A stretch of 64,000 nt of DNA from Opitutaceae bacterium (GCA_017994935.1 JAGOJU010000002.1:1-64000); one strand, 5' to 3'; positions 38,713-48,100 are shown, counted from the stretch's first letter. The notes: generated by a model not told the origin, from the letters alone. A program made the numbers and translations.

Positions 38713-39516
38713 TCAACCTCTTTCGCACGGAAGGGAGGAAAGCACCTGATCGATCGCTTCCTGGGCGGCAGCGAAGCCGAAACTGCCCGTGACCCATACG
38801 CCCGCACCAAAGCCATCCGCGCAGTCCATGCGCAGGCTTTCACCACGTCGAGGTTCGAGGCCGCAGGTGCCGTCCCCCCTCGGATAGACGCGCTGCTCCC
38901 CCGACCACACGCAGCGAACCCCAAACTTCGCCTTCCCCTTCGCCTCGCCGGGTGCAAAGCCATGATCCCGGCGCAGGCGTTTGCGAACCTGACGGAGCAA
39001 TTCATCACTGAAGGCTTCCCCCAGATCCCCCCGCTCGATGCGTCCGACATCCCTCTTCCCCCCCGCCCCTCCGATGGTCACAACCGGAAATCCGCGTCTC
39101 CGGGCGGAATCGATGAGAAGGCACTTGTTGGACAGATGGTCGATCGCATCGATCACACAATCGAATCTCCCCGCCAGCAGTCGCTCAGCCGATTGTGCGG
39201 TGAAAAATTCACCGATCGCGCTTACCCGGCAGGCGGGATTGATCTGACGCACCCGGTCGGCAAGGACATCGACCTTTGGCCGACCCAGGGTCGTCTCGAG
39301 AGCGGGAAGCTGGCGGTTCGTATTTGTGATGCACACGTCGTCGAGGTCGACCAGTGTGAGATTGCCCACCCCGCTCCGAGCCAGCGCCTCCACCACCCAT
39401 GAACCCACCCCACCGATGCCCACGACCGCCACATGGGATTCCAACAGGCGCTCCAACGCCCGCACTCCCAGCAGGCGCGCCACCCCTCCAAAACGGTCCA
39501 TGTAGTCGGCATCCAT
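38713..39516 (-). CDS. tcdA: tRNA threonylcarbamoyladenosine dehydratase (TcdA/CsdL-like)
   Basis: 267 aa from the ATG at 39516. E1-like fold: nucleotide loop VVGIGGVGSWVVEALARSG, LVDLDDVCITNTNRQ (Asp and Arg of the adenylation site), IDAIDHLSNKCLLI and SIC-less catalytic region GAGGKRD typical of TcdA. It cyclises t6A37 to ct6A37 in ANN-decoding tRNAs using ATP. It is last in a minus-strand run after pnuC and the NadR-like kinase (2-base spacing), though no functional link is obvious. A start 13 codons further upstream would overlap the kinase gene. Confidence 0.9.
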   Translation of the reverse strand: MDADYMDRFGGVARLLGVRALERLLESHVAVVGIGGVGSWVVEALARSGVGNLTLVDLDDVCITNTNRQLPALETTLGRPKVDVLADRVRQINPACRVSAIGEFFTAQSAERLLAGRFDCVIDAIDHLSNKCLLIDSARRRGFPVVTIGGAGGKRDVGRIERGDLGEAFSDELLRQVRKRLRRDHGFAPGEAKGKAKFGVRCVWSGEQRVYPRGDGTCGLEPRRGESLRMDCADGFGAGVWVTGSFGFAAAQEAIDQVLSSLPCERG

Positions 39517-39518
39517 CG

Positions 39519-40064
39519 TCAACCGACATTCAGGACCGACTCCACCGCCGTGCAAGCCCGCCTGAAGCGAGCCTCTCCGTCACCCGCAATCTCCATGTAG
39601 CGGAGGCCCCGGTCTTCCAGCGTGCGACGCCACAGTCGCATACACGTCGCCCGATCGTCCTCGTCGGGAAACGAACGCTGCGGATCGGGCTGAAACGGGA
39701 GGTCGGTGAGACAGAGCAGGTAGATCGCGTAATTTCGACTCCGGGTCTCCGCCGCCTTCCGAACCCAGTCCGCGCATCTTCCCGGAAAAAGCAGATCGGC
39801 CCAGAGGACGTTAGTGAGCAGCTCCGTGTCGCAAAAAACCGTACGTTTGGCTTTCGCCGCCGCCGCCTCCTCGTTCGCGATCTGACCGCATGCGATGGTC
39901 TCCAGATCCGCCGCGGTCACGATTCCGAGATTCCGATCCCAGAACTCGCGCACGTATTCAGGCGACCACGGTTCGTGGAAATACGCCGCCAGGGACTCCG
40001 CGAGTTGGGATTTTCCCGTCGACTCTGGACCAAAAAGCGCAATTCGAAGCGGCGGCACCTTCAT
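39519..40064 (-). CDS. NadR-type ribosylnicotinamide kinase
   Basis: 181 aa from the ATG at 40064, which overlaps the pnuC stop by four bases. It begins with a P-loop (LRIALFGPESTGKSQLAESL), followed by YVREFW and FCDTELLTNVLWADLLF, matching the C-terminal kinase domain of NadR (AAA_28-like). The adenylyltransferase and DNA-binding domains of full NadR are absent. It phosphorylates nicotinamide riboside to NMN, which traps the substrate brought in by PnuC. The same fold is found in uncharacterised AAA ATPases, but the coupling to pnuC strongly favours NR salvage. Confidence 0.9.
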   Translation of the reverse strand: MKVPPLRIALFGPESTGKSQLAESLAAYFHEPWSPEYVREFWDRNLGIVTAADLETIACGQIANEEAAAAKAKRTVFCDTELLTNVLWADLLFPGRCADWVRKAAETRSRNYAIYLLCLTDLPFQPDPQRSFPDEDDRATCMRLWRRTLEDRGLRYMEIAGDGEARFRRACTAVESVLNVG

Positions 40065-40651
40065 GACCCGCCTCCCATCCGGTGGCGCCGCCACGACACA
40101 TGGCCGGCCACGGCAAGCCCGAGAAACACCGCGTAAAGGACCGCGGTGAAATACAGGTCCTTGGAAAGATATACGCCAACGGCCACCGTGTTCACGACGA
40201 TCCAGACAGCCCAGTTCTCGATCTTCTTTCGTGCCTGCATCCATTGCGCAATCATGCTGAAGGCCAGGATGAACGCATCCCAATGGGGCAGCGCCGCGTC
40301 CGTATGACGTCGCATGAACTCCCCCCATCCGGCGGTTGCCAGCAAGCCCAGCACCACGCAGAACAGCCGCCCTCCGGGCGAGAGCGAAGTCACCGGAAGC
40401 TCATGACGCTCATGGCCCGACTCGACGCCCCTCCACCACCGCCACCATCCATACACGAGCAAGACAAAAAAGATGATCTGGAGAAGCGCATCCGAATAGA
40501 GCTTTGCCGTGAAGAAGATCCATGCGTAGATCGCAACCTGCACCAGACCGACCGGCCAGGCCAGCAGGTGCTGCCGGATCATCAGCACAACGCCGATGAT
40601 GCCGAGAATCGAACCTGCCGCCTCCCACGCGGAAATCGTCCAGCCGTTCAT
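40061..40651 (-). CDS. pnuC: PnuC nicotinamide riboside transporter
   Basis: 196 aa, about seven membrane helices. The PnuC hallmarks are visible: an early ILGIIGVVLMIRQHLLAWPVG, YAWIFFTAKLYSDALLQ, and the aromatic VYGWWRWW stretch; the C-terminal half has NWAVWIVVNTVAVGVYLSKDLYFTAVLY with the substrate-site Asn and Trp. It mediates facilitated uptake of nicotinamide riboside across the inner membrane. First gene of the pnuC-kinase-tcdA run. Confidence 0.93.
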   Translation of the reverse strand: MNGWTISAWEAAGSILGIIGVVLMIRQHLLAWPVGLVQVAIYAWIFFTAKLYSDALLQIIFFVLLVYGWWRWWRGVESGHERHELPVTSLSPGGRLFCVVLGLLATAGWGEFMRRHTDAALPHWDAFILAFSMIAQWMQARKKIENWAVWIVVNTVAVGVYLSKDLYFTAVLYAVFLGLAVAGHVSWRRHRMGGGS

Positions 40652-40718
40652 CCGCGGATCACACCCAACGACTGTTCAGCAGATCGCTCACGTCAAACGA
40701 GCCGGTGGTTTTCCGCCC

Positions 40719-41534
40719 TCATCCGGATGCCTTGGCCACAAAGGCCTCCAGCGACTCACGCGTGATCTTGTGCCTCGCCCCGCACCGCGGGCAGTGCATC
40801 TCGAGCACCTCATTTCCGACAAACAGTCCCTCGGGGTCCGTGCGGAACGCCGGAGCGAGCACCTCCATCATCCGGGCCTGGTTGCAGCCGCAATGCCAGC
40901 GAAAGATGCGGCGCTCGAGCAGCGAGAGCGTTTCCGATGTCTCCAGCGATCTTGCCTTTTCCGGATCGAGGCCTGCCAGCCAGTCCGCATCACAGTCCGG
41001 ATGCTCCACGGCCAGACAGAACTCCTCCTCGCCGGTCTGAAAGAACCTGCCGCGACGCTGTTCGCTCTTTGAATAGAATGCCTCCGCGGCTGCGAGCGGG
41101 TCGTCACCGCTGAACGTGACCGCGCTGCGGCGGGCGGGTTCGCGATCGCGCACGACATCGCAGTAGAAGACCGGTTCGGGCAGTTCCTTGACGTTTTCGT
41201 CGAATACCCGGCCGGTCACGCTTCCGTCGTGGTTGTCTCCCGTGATGAACAGGTTCACGAGCGGCTTCTGGAAGTTGATCGTCCATGCAATCGTCTCATT
41301 CCATGGCCGCGATGCCGCGTGCAGCACAAACCCGGCAAGCGCCCGCTTGAACATGCGAACGTGCACCGGGTCCAGATGGATCGCCTGATCGGAAAGATGG
41401 AGATAGTAGTCGACGTACAGCTGACCGAAATCCGCCCGTGCAACGAGCACATTGCGCTTGCGCACAAAATGCGTGCGCACTTCCAGTCCGGGATCTGCAG
41501 CATTTACAGGAGTCGATTCTGGCATCTGCGCCAA
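40719..41534 (-). CDS. hslO: Redox-regulated Hsp33-family chaperone
   Basis: 271 aa. N-terminal substrate-binding domain and C-terminal zinc switch with all four cysteines: HCGCNQARMMEVL and MHCPRCGARHKITRESLEAF (a CxC plus CxxC arrangement). Oxidation releases zinc and activates a holdase that protects unfolding proteins. The N-terminal domain is divergent from E. coli Hsp33 but of usual length. An internal ATG three codons on is an alternative start. It stands alone. Confidence 0.85.
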   Translation of the reverse strand: MAQMPESTPVNAADPGLEVRTHFVRKRNVLVARADFGQLYVDYYLHLSDQAIHLDPVHVRMFKRALAGFVLHAASRPWNETIAWTINFQKPLVNLFITGDNHDGSVTGRVFDENVKELPEPVFYCDVVRDREPARRSAVTFSGDDPLAAAEAFYSKSEQRRGRFFQTGEEEFCLAVEHPDCDADWLAGLDPEKARSLETSETLSLLERRIFRWHCGCNQARMMEVLAPAFRTDPEGLFVGNEVLEMHCPRCGARHKITRESLEAFVAKASG

Positions 41535-41608
41535 CGATTGCCGGCATCGCCTCTTTGTCGACTCAAAGCACCGGAATCCTCAAGGTACCGGACCTGCCGG
41601 ACAGTGCG

Positions 41609-43477
41609 CTATGCCGTCGGCGGCGGTGAATTGCTGTGCGAGACCTGGATGCTCGTCACCGCAAGCTGGATCGCCGGAACCTTCGCCAGTTCCTCGATAA
41701 GCCGGAGTTCAATGCGGTCACGCAGGCGCGAGGCAGTCCGGAAATGGGCGACATAGAACAGGGAGAAAATGACGTCATTTCCCGTTATCGCAGAAGTGAC
41801 CCGGGGCTCGTAGGCCGCATCGGCAACTCCGTAACGCCGGCGCATGCGCTGGGATGCCGTGCGCGCCGAGATGAATTCCGATGCCGTCTCCTCGGTCAGC
41901 ACACGGAGAAACAAGACTCCGGCCTTGGCGGCACAGTCGAAGGAAACGGTCACGTTGATCTTTCCCCAGATGTACGGATGCGCGTGGCTGTAATTGAAGA
42001 ACTTTGACTTGAAGATGAAATTGTTCGGAACCAGGACCACGCGTCCCGTGGGCTCGTCGCACCCCATCCAGCCATTCACTTCGAGCAGCGTCGTCCGCAG
42101 GAGCTGGATGTCGATCACATCGCCACAGCACTCTTCCACCTGCAGGCGGTCACCGATTCCAAACTTCGAGCCGATCATGATGACCACCCAGCCAAACGCC
42201 GAGGAACACGCGTCCTGCAGCGAAATCACCAGCGCCGCGCTTACGATGCCCATCGTCGCAGCAACCATCGACAGGTCGTCGAACAGGAAACTGGCGATCG
42301 CGCCGATGGCCATGACCACCAGCACGTACCGCGTAAGACGTTTTGCGAGAAACAGGCTCTCGTTCTTGTAGACGAACGGAAGCACGATCAGGGAGATGAC
42401 CAGGTAAAGGACGACAAACCCGATCAGGGTCAGCACCGGCCACCACAGGCGATCGAGATACGCCGCGGTGTCCGCCTTGAACTGGTCCTCCGCCACGGCG
42501 AGATTCAGCGTGTCGAGGGAACGCTGCCGCTCCAGGGTTTCCCGGGAATTCTTGAGTGCATCGACCTGCGCGGACGCGTAGGTCAGCCGCTCGGCAATCG
42601 CTTTTTTCTGATTCTTCTGCGTCGCCAGCAAACGCTCCACCTTGGGATTGCTTGAGAAAAAGCTCGTTTGTTTGTCGAGCAGCGCAACCTCCTCGTCGAA
42701 CTTCGCGAGCTTCTGCTGTCCGAGGGCAAGCGCACTCTCGCTGATCTGCAGATTCTGATTCACATTGACGAACACGGGGGAAAGCCGTTCGCCGGTCTTG
42801 CGGGCCTCCGCCAGGTACGTGTAGCTTTCGTACAGGGCCCGAAGCGTCGGATGCGCGCTTCGTTCGATCGTCTTGATGCGTTCCCGCAGCTGCGTCGCCT
42901 CCCGCGCCAGATCGACCCCGAGTTCCGCAGCCTCGCGCTGAAATGCAAGCGAGCGCATTTCCTCTCCGCGGGTGTAGATCTGTTCGGCAAGGTCGGCCTC
43001 GCGCACCGGGTCGGGCTCCGAACGGGCTTTCATCGCGGCCAACTGGGACGACAGCGCGTCGCGCGATTCGCTCACGGCTTTCCGTCGCGCAATCAGGTCA
43101 CCTACCTTCTTTTCCGCATCCTCCACCGTCAGATCGATGCTTCGCAACTCCTCGCGCAGCGATCCGAGCGGGCTCGTGTAGGTTTTCCGCCCAAGCGCCT
43201 TCTGGCGGGTCTCGATCGCCAACCGGTCCTCGAGGATCTTCAACTCTTCGCGCAACCGCTGGAGTTTGACCTCCAGCTTTGATTTTTCCGAAGCGTTCTT
43301 CGCGGCCTGGACCACGCCGTCCATCGCCTGGACCTGCTCCTTCAACTCCGCGATGCGATCCTCATCCCGCATCTGGGCCATCGCGATTGAACAAAACGCG
43401 AAAGCGACAACAACAACTCGGAACAACTTGAGGTGCACAGATAAGGGGCTGGGGCGGCTCACGCCGCGAAAGCACAA
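41609..43477 (-). CDS. MscS-family mechanosensitive channel with long periplasmic coiled coil
   Basis: 622 aa. Signal peptide (LFRVVVVAFAFCSIAMA), then about 300 residues of charged heptad-like coiled coil (RIAELKEQVQAMDGVVQAAK onward). Next come membrane helices WWPVLTLIGFVVLYLVISLIV and a second at RYVLVVMAIGAIASFLF. The pore-like helix ATMGIVSAALVISLQDACSSAF is followed by the MscS beta-domain (GSKFGIGDRLQVEECCGDVIDIQLLRT) and a C-terminal alpha/beta domain. It is much longer than E. coli MscS (286 aa) and closer in plan to the MscK/YbdG-like branch. Probably relieves osmotic pressure at the inner membrane. No obvious partner genes. Confidence 0.87.
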   Translation of the reverse strand: MCFRGVSRPSPLSVHLKLFRVVVVAFAFCSIAMAQMRDEDRIAELKEQVQAMDGVVQAAKNASEKSKLEVKLQRLREELKILEDRLAIETRQKALGRKTYTSPLGSLREELRSIDLTVEDAEKKVGDLIARRKAVSESRDALSSQLAAMKARSEPDPVREADLAEQIYTRGEEMRSLAFQREAAELGVDLAREATQLRERIKTIERSAHPTLRALYESYTYLAEARKTGERLSPVFVNVNQNLQISESALALGQQKLAKFDEEVALLDKQTSFFSSNPKVERLLATQKNQKKAIAERLTYASAQVDALKNSRETLERQRSLDTLNLAVAEDQFKADTAAYLDRLWWPVLTLIGFVVLYLVISLIVLPFVYKNESLFLAKRLTRYVLVVMAIGAIASFLFDDLSMVAATMGIVSAALVISLQDACSSAFGWVVIMIGSKFGIGDRLQVEECCGDVIDIQLLRTTLLEVNGWMGCDEPTGRVVLVPNNFIFKSKFFNYSHAHPYIWGKINVTVSFDCAAKAGVLFLRVLTEETASEFISARTASQRMRRRYGVADAAYEPRVTSAITGNDVIFSLFYVAHFRTASRLRDRIELRLIEELAKVPAIQLAVTSIQVSHSNSPPPTA

Positions 43478-43544
43478 TCAGAAGTCCCACAAAGGACAAG
43501 GACAGAGGCGTGCTCCGCGAAGGATGGGTGCCGATCGGGGAGCG

Positions 43545-44438
43545 CTACTTCCTGCGATCCGTTAGGTACCTGGTCAATGATAGCAGAAAGCTCGTGTCGC
43601 CTTCAACCCTTCCCCAGGCCGACTCCGCCGCCGCGGAAGCGTCTCGGGCGAGTTCACGCGCCTGTTCGAGTCCATGAAGCCGGACATAGGTCGCCTTGCC
43701 GGACCTGGCATCTTTCCCGGCGGTCTTCCCAATGGTCGCCGTGTCCCCCGTGGCATCCAGGATGTCATCGAGTATCTGAAACGCCAGTCCCAGGTGCCGC
43801 CCCGCTTCACGCAGGCCTTCCACCTGACCGGAGGCAGCCCCTCCGATTTGCGCACCCATGACCAGGGCCGCTTCGATCATCGCCGCTGTCTTGTTCAGAT
43901 GAATGTACGTCAAGCCCGCCGCATCGATGTCCCCTTTCTTCTCCGCGAGCAGGTCCTCGACCTGCCCGCCGATGAGCCTCCCACTCCCCGCCGCTTCTGC
44001 CAGGGTTCCCACGAGCGCAGTGGCAAGCGCGGGACTGCTGGCATAACATGATGATAGCAAATGGAATGAGTATGTGAGCAGGGCATCTCCCGCGAGCAGC
44101 GCCGTGGCTTCATCGTAGGCCTTGTGGGCCGTCGGGCGACCCCGTCGCAGGTCATCGTTGTCCAGGCACGGCAGGTCGTCGTGAATCAGGGAATACGTGT
44201 GCACGCATTCGATCGCCACTGCCGCAGGCAGGGGATCGCGGGCGCCCAACGGATCACAGAGTTCGGCGGCCGCGAGGACAAGGACCGGCCTCAGTCGTTT
44301 ACCTCCCGCCTGCAGGGTGTAACGCATCGCTTCATGCAGACGGGGCGGCCGCGCTGCAGCCGGTGGCAGATGCCGGTCGATTCCCATCTCGACCCGCGAG
44401 ACCCATGTGTTGAATTTGGTTGTGAAGTCCATAGACAA
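43545..44438 (-). CDS. ispA: Short-chain polyprenyl diphosphate synthase (farnesyl/geranylgeranyl type)
   Basis: 297 aa. First Asp-rich motif DDLPCLDNDDLRRGRPTAH, second Asp-rich motif DDILDATGD, GGKRLRPVLVLAAAEL at the IPP site. Two residues in the first motif (DDxxxxD) show the type II FPP-synthase insert. It condenses IPP with allylic diphosphates to make FPP or GGPP for quinone and undecaprenyl lipid synthesis. Chain length is a guess. It diverges from the DUF4013 gene with only 32 bases between starts. Confidence 0.9.
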   Translation of the reverse strand: MSMDFTTKFNTWVSRVEMGIDRHLPPAAARPPRLHEAMRYTLQAGGKRLRPVLVLAAAELCDPLGARDPLPAAVAIECVHTYSLIHDDLPCLDNDDLRRGRPTAHKAYDEATALLAGDALLTYSFHLLSSCYASSPALATALVGTLAEAAGSGRLIGGQVEDLLAEKKGDIDAAGLTYIHLNKTAAMIEAALVMGAQIGGAASGQVEGLREAGRHLGLAFQILDDILDATGDTATIGKTAGKDARSGKATYVRLHGLEQARELARDASAAAESAWGRVEGDTSFLLSLTRYLTDRRK

Positions 44439-44470
44439 GGAGCCACCCTCCTGACACGTTACCCGCCGAA

Positions 44471-45073
44471 ATGCCGACGCTCGAACTCGTTTGCAAACGC
44501 CTTTTCAGCGACAAGTCCTGGTTCGTTAAATGCCTGGTCGGCGCGATCTTGATGTTGGTCCCGATCGCGCACTTCTTTGCATTCGGATATCTTTATGAGA
44601 TGATTGCGCAGGCCCGCCGGGGCGAATCGTTCTCCTGGCCCGCCTGGGACAACTGGCGCCGACTTTTCACCCAAGGGGTATCCGCTTTCATCATTTTTGC
44701 GGTACTGGCCATCCTGCCTGTGCTCCTCGCATGGATTCTCACATGGCCACTGCGATGGTTGGCCTACGGTGTGGTCGTCTACGTGCCGATAATCCCGGCC
44801 ATCATGGTTGCCGGCCCTCTCACTGCCGCGGGAATCTACCGGTATCAAAAACGAGAGGATTTCCGCGATGCCTTTCGCATCTATGTCCTCGGCGCGATGT
44901 TGCGCTCGACCCGCGCGCGTTTCTTCATACCGACGCTTGCACTGGTCGGGTTCCTCGTCGCCGGTTATCCCCTCATGACGTTCACCGTCTTCACCGGTCT
45001 TGCCGCGAGTTTCACCTTCTACGCCGCCTATTTCCGATTCGTCGAAGAGTCTCGCAAACCGTCCGGTCGATAG
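44471..45073 (+). CDS. DUF4013-like multi-pass membrane protein
   Basis: 200 aa with about five membrane helices (for example KCLVGAILMLVPIAHFFAFG and AFIIFAVLAILPVLLAWILT). The N-terminal LFSDKSWFVKCLVGAI and FGYLYEMIAQARRGE match the DUF4013 pattern; the family has no known function. Followed after 24 bases by another membrane-anchored unknown, so the two may form an operon. Confidence 0.75.
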   Translation: MPTLELVCKRLFSDKSWFVKCLVGAILMLVPIAHFFAFGYLYEMIAQARRGESFSWPAWDNWRRLFTQGVSAFIIFAVLAILPVLLAWILTWPLRWLAYGVVVYVPIIPAIMVAGPLTAAGIYRYQKREDFRDAFRIYVLGAMLRSTRARFFIPTLALVGFLVAGYPLMTFTVFTGLAASFTFYAAYFRFVEESRKPSGR

Positions 45074-45097
45074 CTTTTATAGCAGCATAATTTCATT

Positions 45098-45754
45098 ATG
45101 GACCGCAAACAACAGCGCGCACTCCACGGGCCCGGATGGACGGAAGTAATCCTGGGGGCTGGATTAAGTCTGATCGCGGGCATGGTGCTCGCCTTCGCCT
45201 GGCTGGTTTTCAAACCTGTTGTCGTTGCAAAGGAACTCGCCGAAACCGCTCCGCCCGGCTCCGTTTTCTACTATCCGGGCGCGACCGGGTCCACCGCCTC
45301 CCGCGCATGGATGCGGAAGCGGCAGATTTTCCTCGAAGGTCTGCCCGGCAATCTTGTTCTGACGGAAGAGGAACTCAACGCCTGGGCCTCGGATGCCATG
45401 AAACCGGCCTCCCCTGAGACCGCCGGCCTGATCGTTCCGGGCCAGATCAATTTCCGCGTGGCCGACAGCACGCTTCAGATCGCTTCTCCCACCACCGTGA
45501 ATCTCCTGGGCGTTGCCTTCCCCGTCATCATCCAGGCGCGCGGCACCTTCGTGCAGGAATCGAACGTATTCACGTTTGAACCTCAGGTGCTCTACCTGGG
45601 CTCGCTTGCGACACACCGGCTGCCCGGCTTCGCCGCGCGCACGCTCCGCTACCTCGCGCAATCCCACCCGATGCCGCAGGAAATCAGTGCTGCCTGGAAA
45701 AAGTTGTCCGCAGTTTCGATCGAAGGGAAGGAACTCCGCCTCACGCTGCCCTGA
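45098..45754 (+). CDS. Membrane-anchored protein of unknown function
   Basis: 218 aa. One N-terminal membrane helix (VILGAGLSLIAGMVLAFAWLVF), the rest outside the cytoplasm. The extracytoplasmic part has LVLTEEELNAWASDAM, a segment often seen in verrucomicrobial lipid/cell-envelope unknowns, followed by a beta-rich region (INFRVADSTLQIASPTTVNLLGV). No nameable family. Cotranscription with the DUF4013 gene is likely. Function unknown. Confidence 0.7.
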   Translation: MDRKQQRALHGPGWTEVILGAGLSLIAGMVLAFAWLVFKPVVVAKELAETAPPGSVFYYPGATGSTASRAWMRKRQIFLEGLPGNLVLTEEELNAWASDAMKPASPETAGLIVPGQINFRVADSTLQIASPTTVNLLGVAFPVIIQARGTFVQESNVFTFEPQVLYLGSLATHRLPGFAARTLRYLAQSHPMPQEISAAWKKLSAVSIEGKELRLTLP

Positions 45755-45796
45755 CGCGGCGCCGCCTGCTCAACTCCGGCGCCGGCATCAAGGGCA

Positions 45797-47026
45797 CTAG
45801 ACGCTCGCGAGCAGGCGTTTCAGGTCCACGTGGTCGAGAACCATCTGTTTGATCACCGGAAACTTGTCCGTGTCCTCGGGCAGGGTCTTGACAGTCATGC
45901 CGTGGATCTTGGACGTGATCGTGAAACACTCGTCCGCCGCAAGAATCACCGGGATGTCGGTCTGCTTCAGCAGGTCCATCAGTGTGGAATGCGGAGTGAT
46001 GTCATCGGTGAGCACCACACCCGCGATGGTACGCCTGCCCGCCATCCGCCCACTCAGCAGCGCGGCAAGGATGATGTCGTCGCGATCACCAGGTGTGATC
46101 ACCAGCGTGCCGGGCGCAAGATTGTCGATGACGCCCTTGGCCGTACCCGCGCCGACAATCACATTCTGAATACGATGGAGCGTTTTTGCCGCCGGGGCAT
46201 TGAGCCAGCGTCCTCCAATCTCCTCCGCCACCTGTGAAAGATTGGGCGACGTCAGCAGATTCTGCTTCGGAATGATTCCCAGCAGGGGCACTCCGAAACG
46301 CGCCAGCCCCTTTCCTGCGTACTCGGCCACAAGCGGTATCTTGTCCGCCTCCACCTTGTTCAGGATCACGCCAACAACCTCGACCCCTTCCCGGTCGAAC
46401 AGGGCCTTGTTGATCGCAATCTCGTCGATCGGCCGGCCGATGCCTCCGGGTGTGATCATCAACGCCTTGGCCTGAAGGAGCTTTGCCACTCGGGCATTCG
46501 AGAGGTCGAACACACTCCCGACGCCCGCATGCCCGGTGCCTTCGATCAGCGTGAAGTCCTTTTCCCAGGAAACCCGGTCAAACGCCCGGCAGATGCGGTC
46601 CTGCAGTTCCGCCAGCATCGGTTCCGGATCCCTCAGGAAGCGGCGCGTGAAAGTGCCATCCACCGCAACCGGACTCATGCTCTCGATCGGCACGTGCACG
46701 TCGTAAATCGTGTCGAGCAGGACAGAATCCTCGTCGATCTGGTGCCCTTCCACCGTGACGAAGCGCTGGCCGATGGGCTTGATGAATCCCACCCGCGGGT
46801 AGATCCCCTGCATCGCCGCATACAGGCCGAGACACGTCGTCGTCTTGCCGTCATTCATCCGCGTCGCGGCCACAAACAGCCTCTTCGTCACGGAATTGGT
46901 CGGCGTAGTCTGCAGCGGCAACGCCGGAGCCGTGAAGGGATTCCGTATCGCGCCCTCTGGCGGCGCGGCGGCTTGGCCGGCCGGCAGGGAAGGTTCGGGC
47001 CTGGCGCGTGATTCAGGAGCCGCCAT
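45797..47026 (-). CDS. BioD-like/DRTGG ATPase corresponding to the N-terminal module of long Pta
   Basis: 409 aa from the ATG at 47026, chosen because it overlaps the pta stop by 14 bases; the frame extends upstream antisense-free but inside pta. After a Pro/Ala-rich N-terminus, a dethiobiotin-synthetase-like P-loop domain begins RLFVAATRMNDGKTTTCLGLYAA (intact GKTT). It is followed by VGFIKPIGQ, IEGTGHAGVGSVFDLSNARVAKLL and, from about residue 245, a DRTGG-type domain (VITPGDRDDIILAALLSG). In enterobacterial Pta these modules are fused in front of the catalytic domain and sense pyruvate/NADH; here they are a separate protein encoded after pta. Likely a regulator or partner of Pta. Confidence 0.85.
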   Translation of the reverse strand: MAAPESRARPEPSLPAGQAAAPPEGAIRNPFTAPALPLQTTPTNSVTKRLFVAATRMNDGKTTTCLGLYAAMQGIYPRVGFIKPIGQRFVTVEGHQIDEDSVLLDTIYDVHVPIESMSPVAVDGTFTRRFLRDPEPMLAELQDRICRAFDRVSWEKDFTLIEGTGHAGVGSVFDLSNARVAKLLQAKALMITPGGIGRPIDEIAINKALFDREGVEVVGVILNKVEADKIPLVAEYAGKGLARFGVPLLGIIPKQNLLTSPNLSQVAEEIGGRWLNAPAAKTLHRIQNVIVGAGTAKGVIDNLAPGTLVITPGDRDDIILAALLSGRMAGRRTIAGVVLTDDITPHSTLMDLLKQTDIPVILAADECFTITSKIHGMTVKTLPEDTDKFPVIKQMVLDHVDLKRLLASV

Positions 47027-48044
47027 AAAGAAGTCGCTGATCGATGGCCTGGCAGCCGACAACGGCCGCAGCACCAAAGACATCGTGGGCACTCGCGCCC
47101 CGGCTGATTTCCGCCGCCGGCCGGCTGAGGCCCGTGATGATCTGCCCGAATGCATTTCCTCCCGCGAGGCTCTGCACCAGTTTGAAGGCAATGTTACCGG
47201 AGTTCAGGTCGGGAAAAATCAGGACGTTGGCGCGGCCTGCGACGGGACTCGTGACGCCCTTCATCGCCGCGGCAGCAGCATCGAGAGCCGCGTCCGCCTG
47301 CAGTTCGCCGTCGATTTCCATCGAAAGCGAGGTCTCCCTGGCCTTCGCCCGGGCCAGCTCTGTCGCCTCCCGCATCTTGACGACTGATGGCTGCTGCGAC
47401 GTGCCGTGGGAGGCCCAGCTCAGCATCGCCACTCGGGGCTGGGAATTCGTCAGGTGGCGCGCAATCATCGCCGTCGAAATCGCAATGTCCGCAAGCTGCG
47501 CCGCCGTCGGTTCAGGAATAACGCCGCAATCAGCGAGGAAAAGCGTGCCCTCGCTGCCCACCTGTTTCTCCTCGAAATCGAGGATCATGAGCGACGACGC
47601 TGTCTGCACGTGCTCAAGTTTGGGAATGATCTGAAACATGGGTCGTAGTGCGCTCGACGCACTCACCGTGGCACCCGACACCAGCCCGTCCACCTGGCCA
47701 CCCACGAGCATCATGGTGGCGAAGTAACTGGTGTCACGCATCAGCGACCTGGCATCCGCGAGCGTCATGCCTTTCGCCCGGCGGATATTCTCCAACTGTA
47801 CGGCAAACGTCTCGAAATCCTCGCTTCTTTCGGGATCGATGATCCTCATCCCCTTGAGGTTCAGATCCAGTCGGGACGCAGAATCCTTGATGGCCGTGCG
47901 ATCCCCCAGCAGGACCGGTGCACCCAGCCGACGCGTCACCCACTGGCGAGCGGCTTGCAACACACGGGGATCATTCCCTTCGGTAAACGCAACGCGCTTC
48001 GGATGGCGCTGGATGCGATCGATCAGTGTGGGAAGAAGCGGCAT
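47013..48044 (-). CDS. pta: Phosphate acetyltransferase
   Basis: 343 aa, the short form (catalytic PTA_PTB domain only). Interconverts acetyl-CoA and acetyl phosphate. Motifs: AFTEGNDPRVLQAARQW, MMLVGGQVDGLVSGATVS, LADCGVIPEPTAAQLADIA, FPDLNSGNIAFKLVQ and the C-terminal GAAAVVGCQAIDQRLLYG. The gene for the BioD/DRTGG module overlaps its end by 14 bases. Acetate kinase is not in the window. Confidence 0.93.
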   Translation of the reverse strand: MPLLPTLIDRIQRHPKRVAFTEGNDPRVLQAARQWVTRRLGAPVLLGDRTAIKDSASRLDLNLKGMRIIDPERSEDFETFAVQLENIRRAKGMTLADARSLMRDTSYFATMMLVGGQVDGLVSGATVSASSALRPMFQIIPKLEHVQTASSLMILDFEEKQVGSEGTLFLADCGVIPEPTAAQLADIAISTAMIARHLTNSQPRVAMLSWASHGTSQQPSVVKMREATELARAKARETSLSMEIDGELQADAALDAAAAAMKGVTSPVAGRANVLIFPDLNSGNIAFKLVQSLAGGNAFGQIITGLSRPAAEISRGASAHDVFGAAAVVGCQAIDQRLLYGGS

Positions 48045-48100
48045 GTCGACGTTCCACGCTGCGTGCCGAAGTTGGAAGCGTCAACGCTTGAGCCGCCCGG

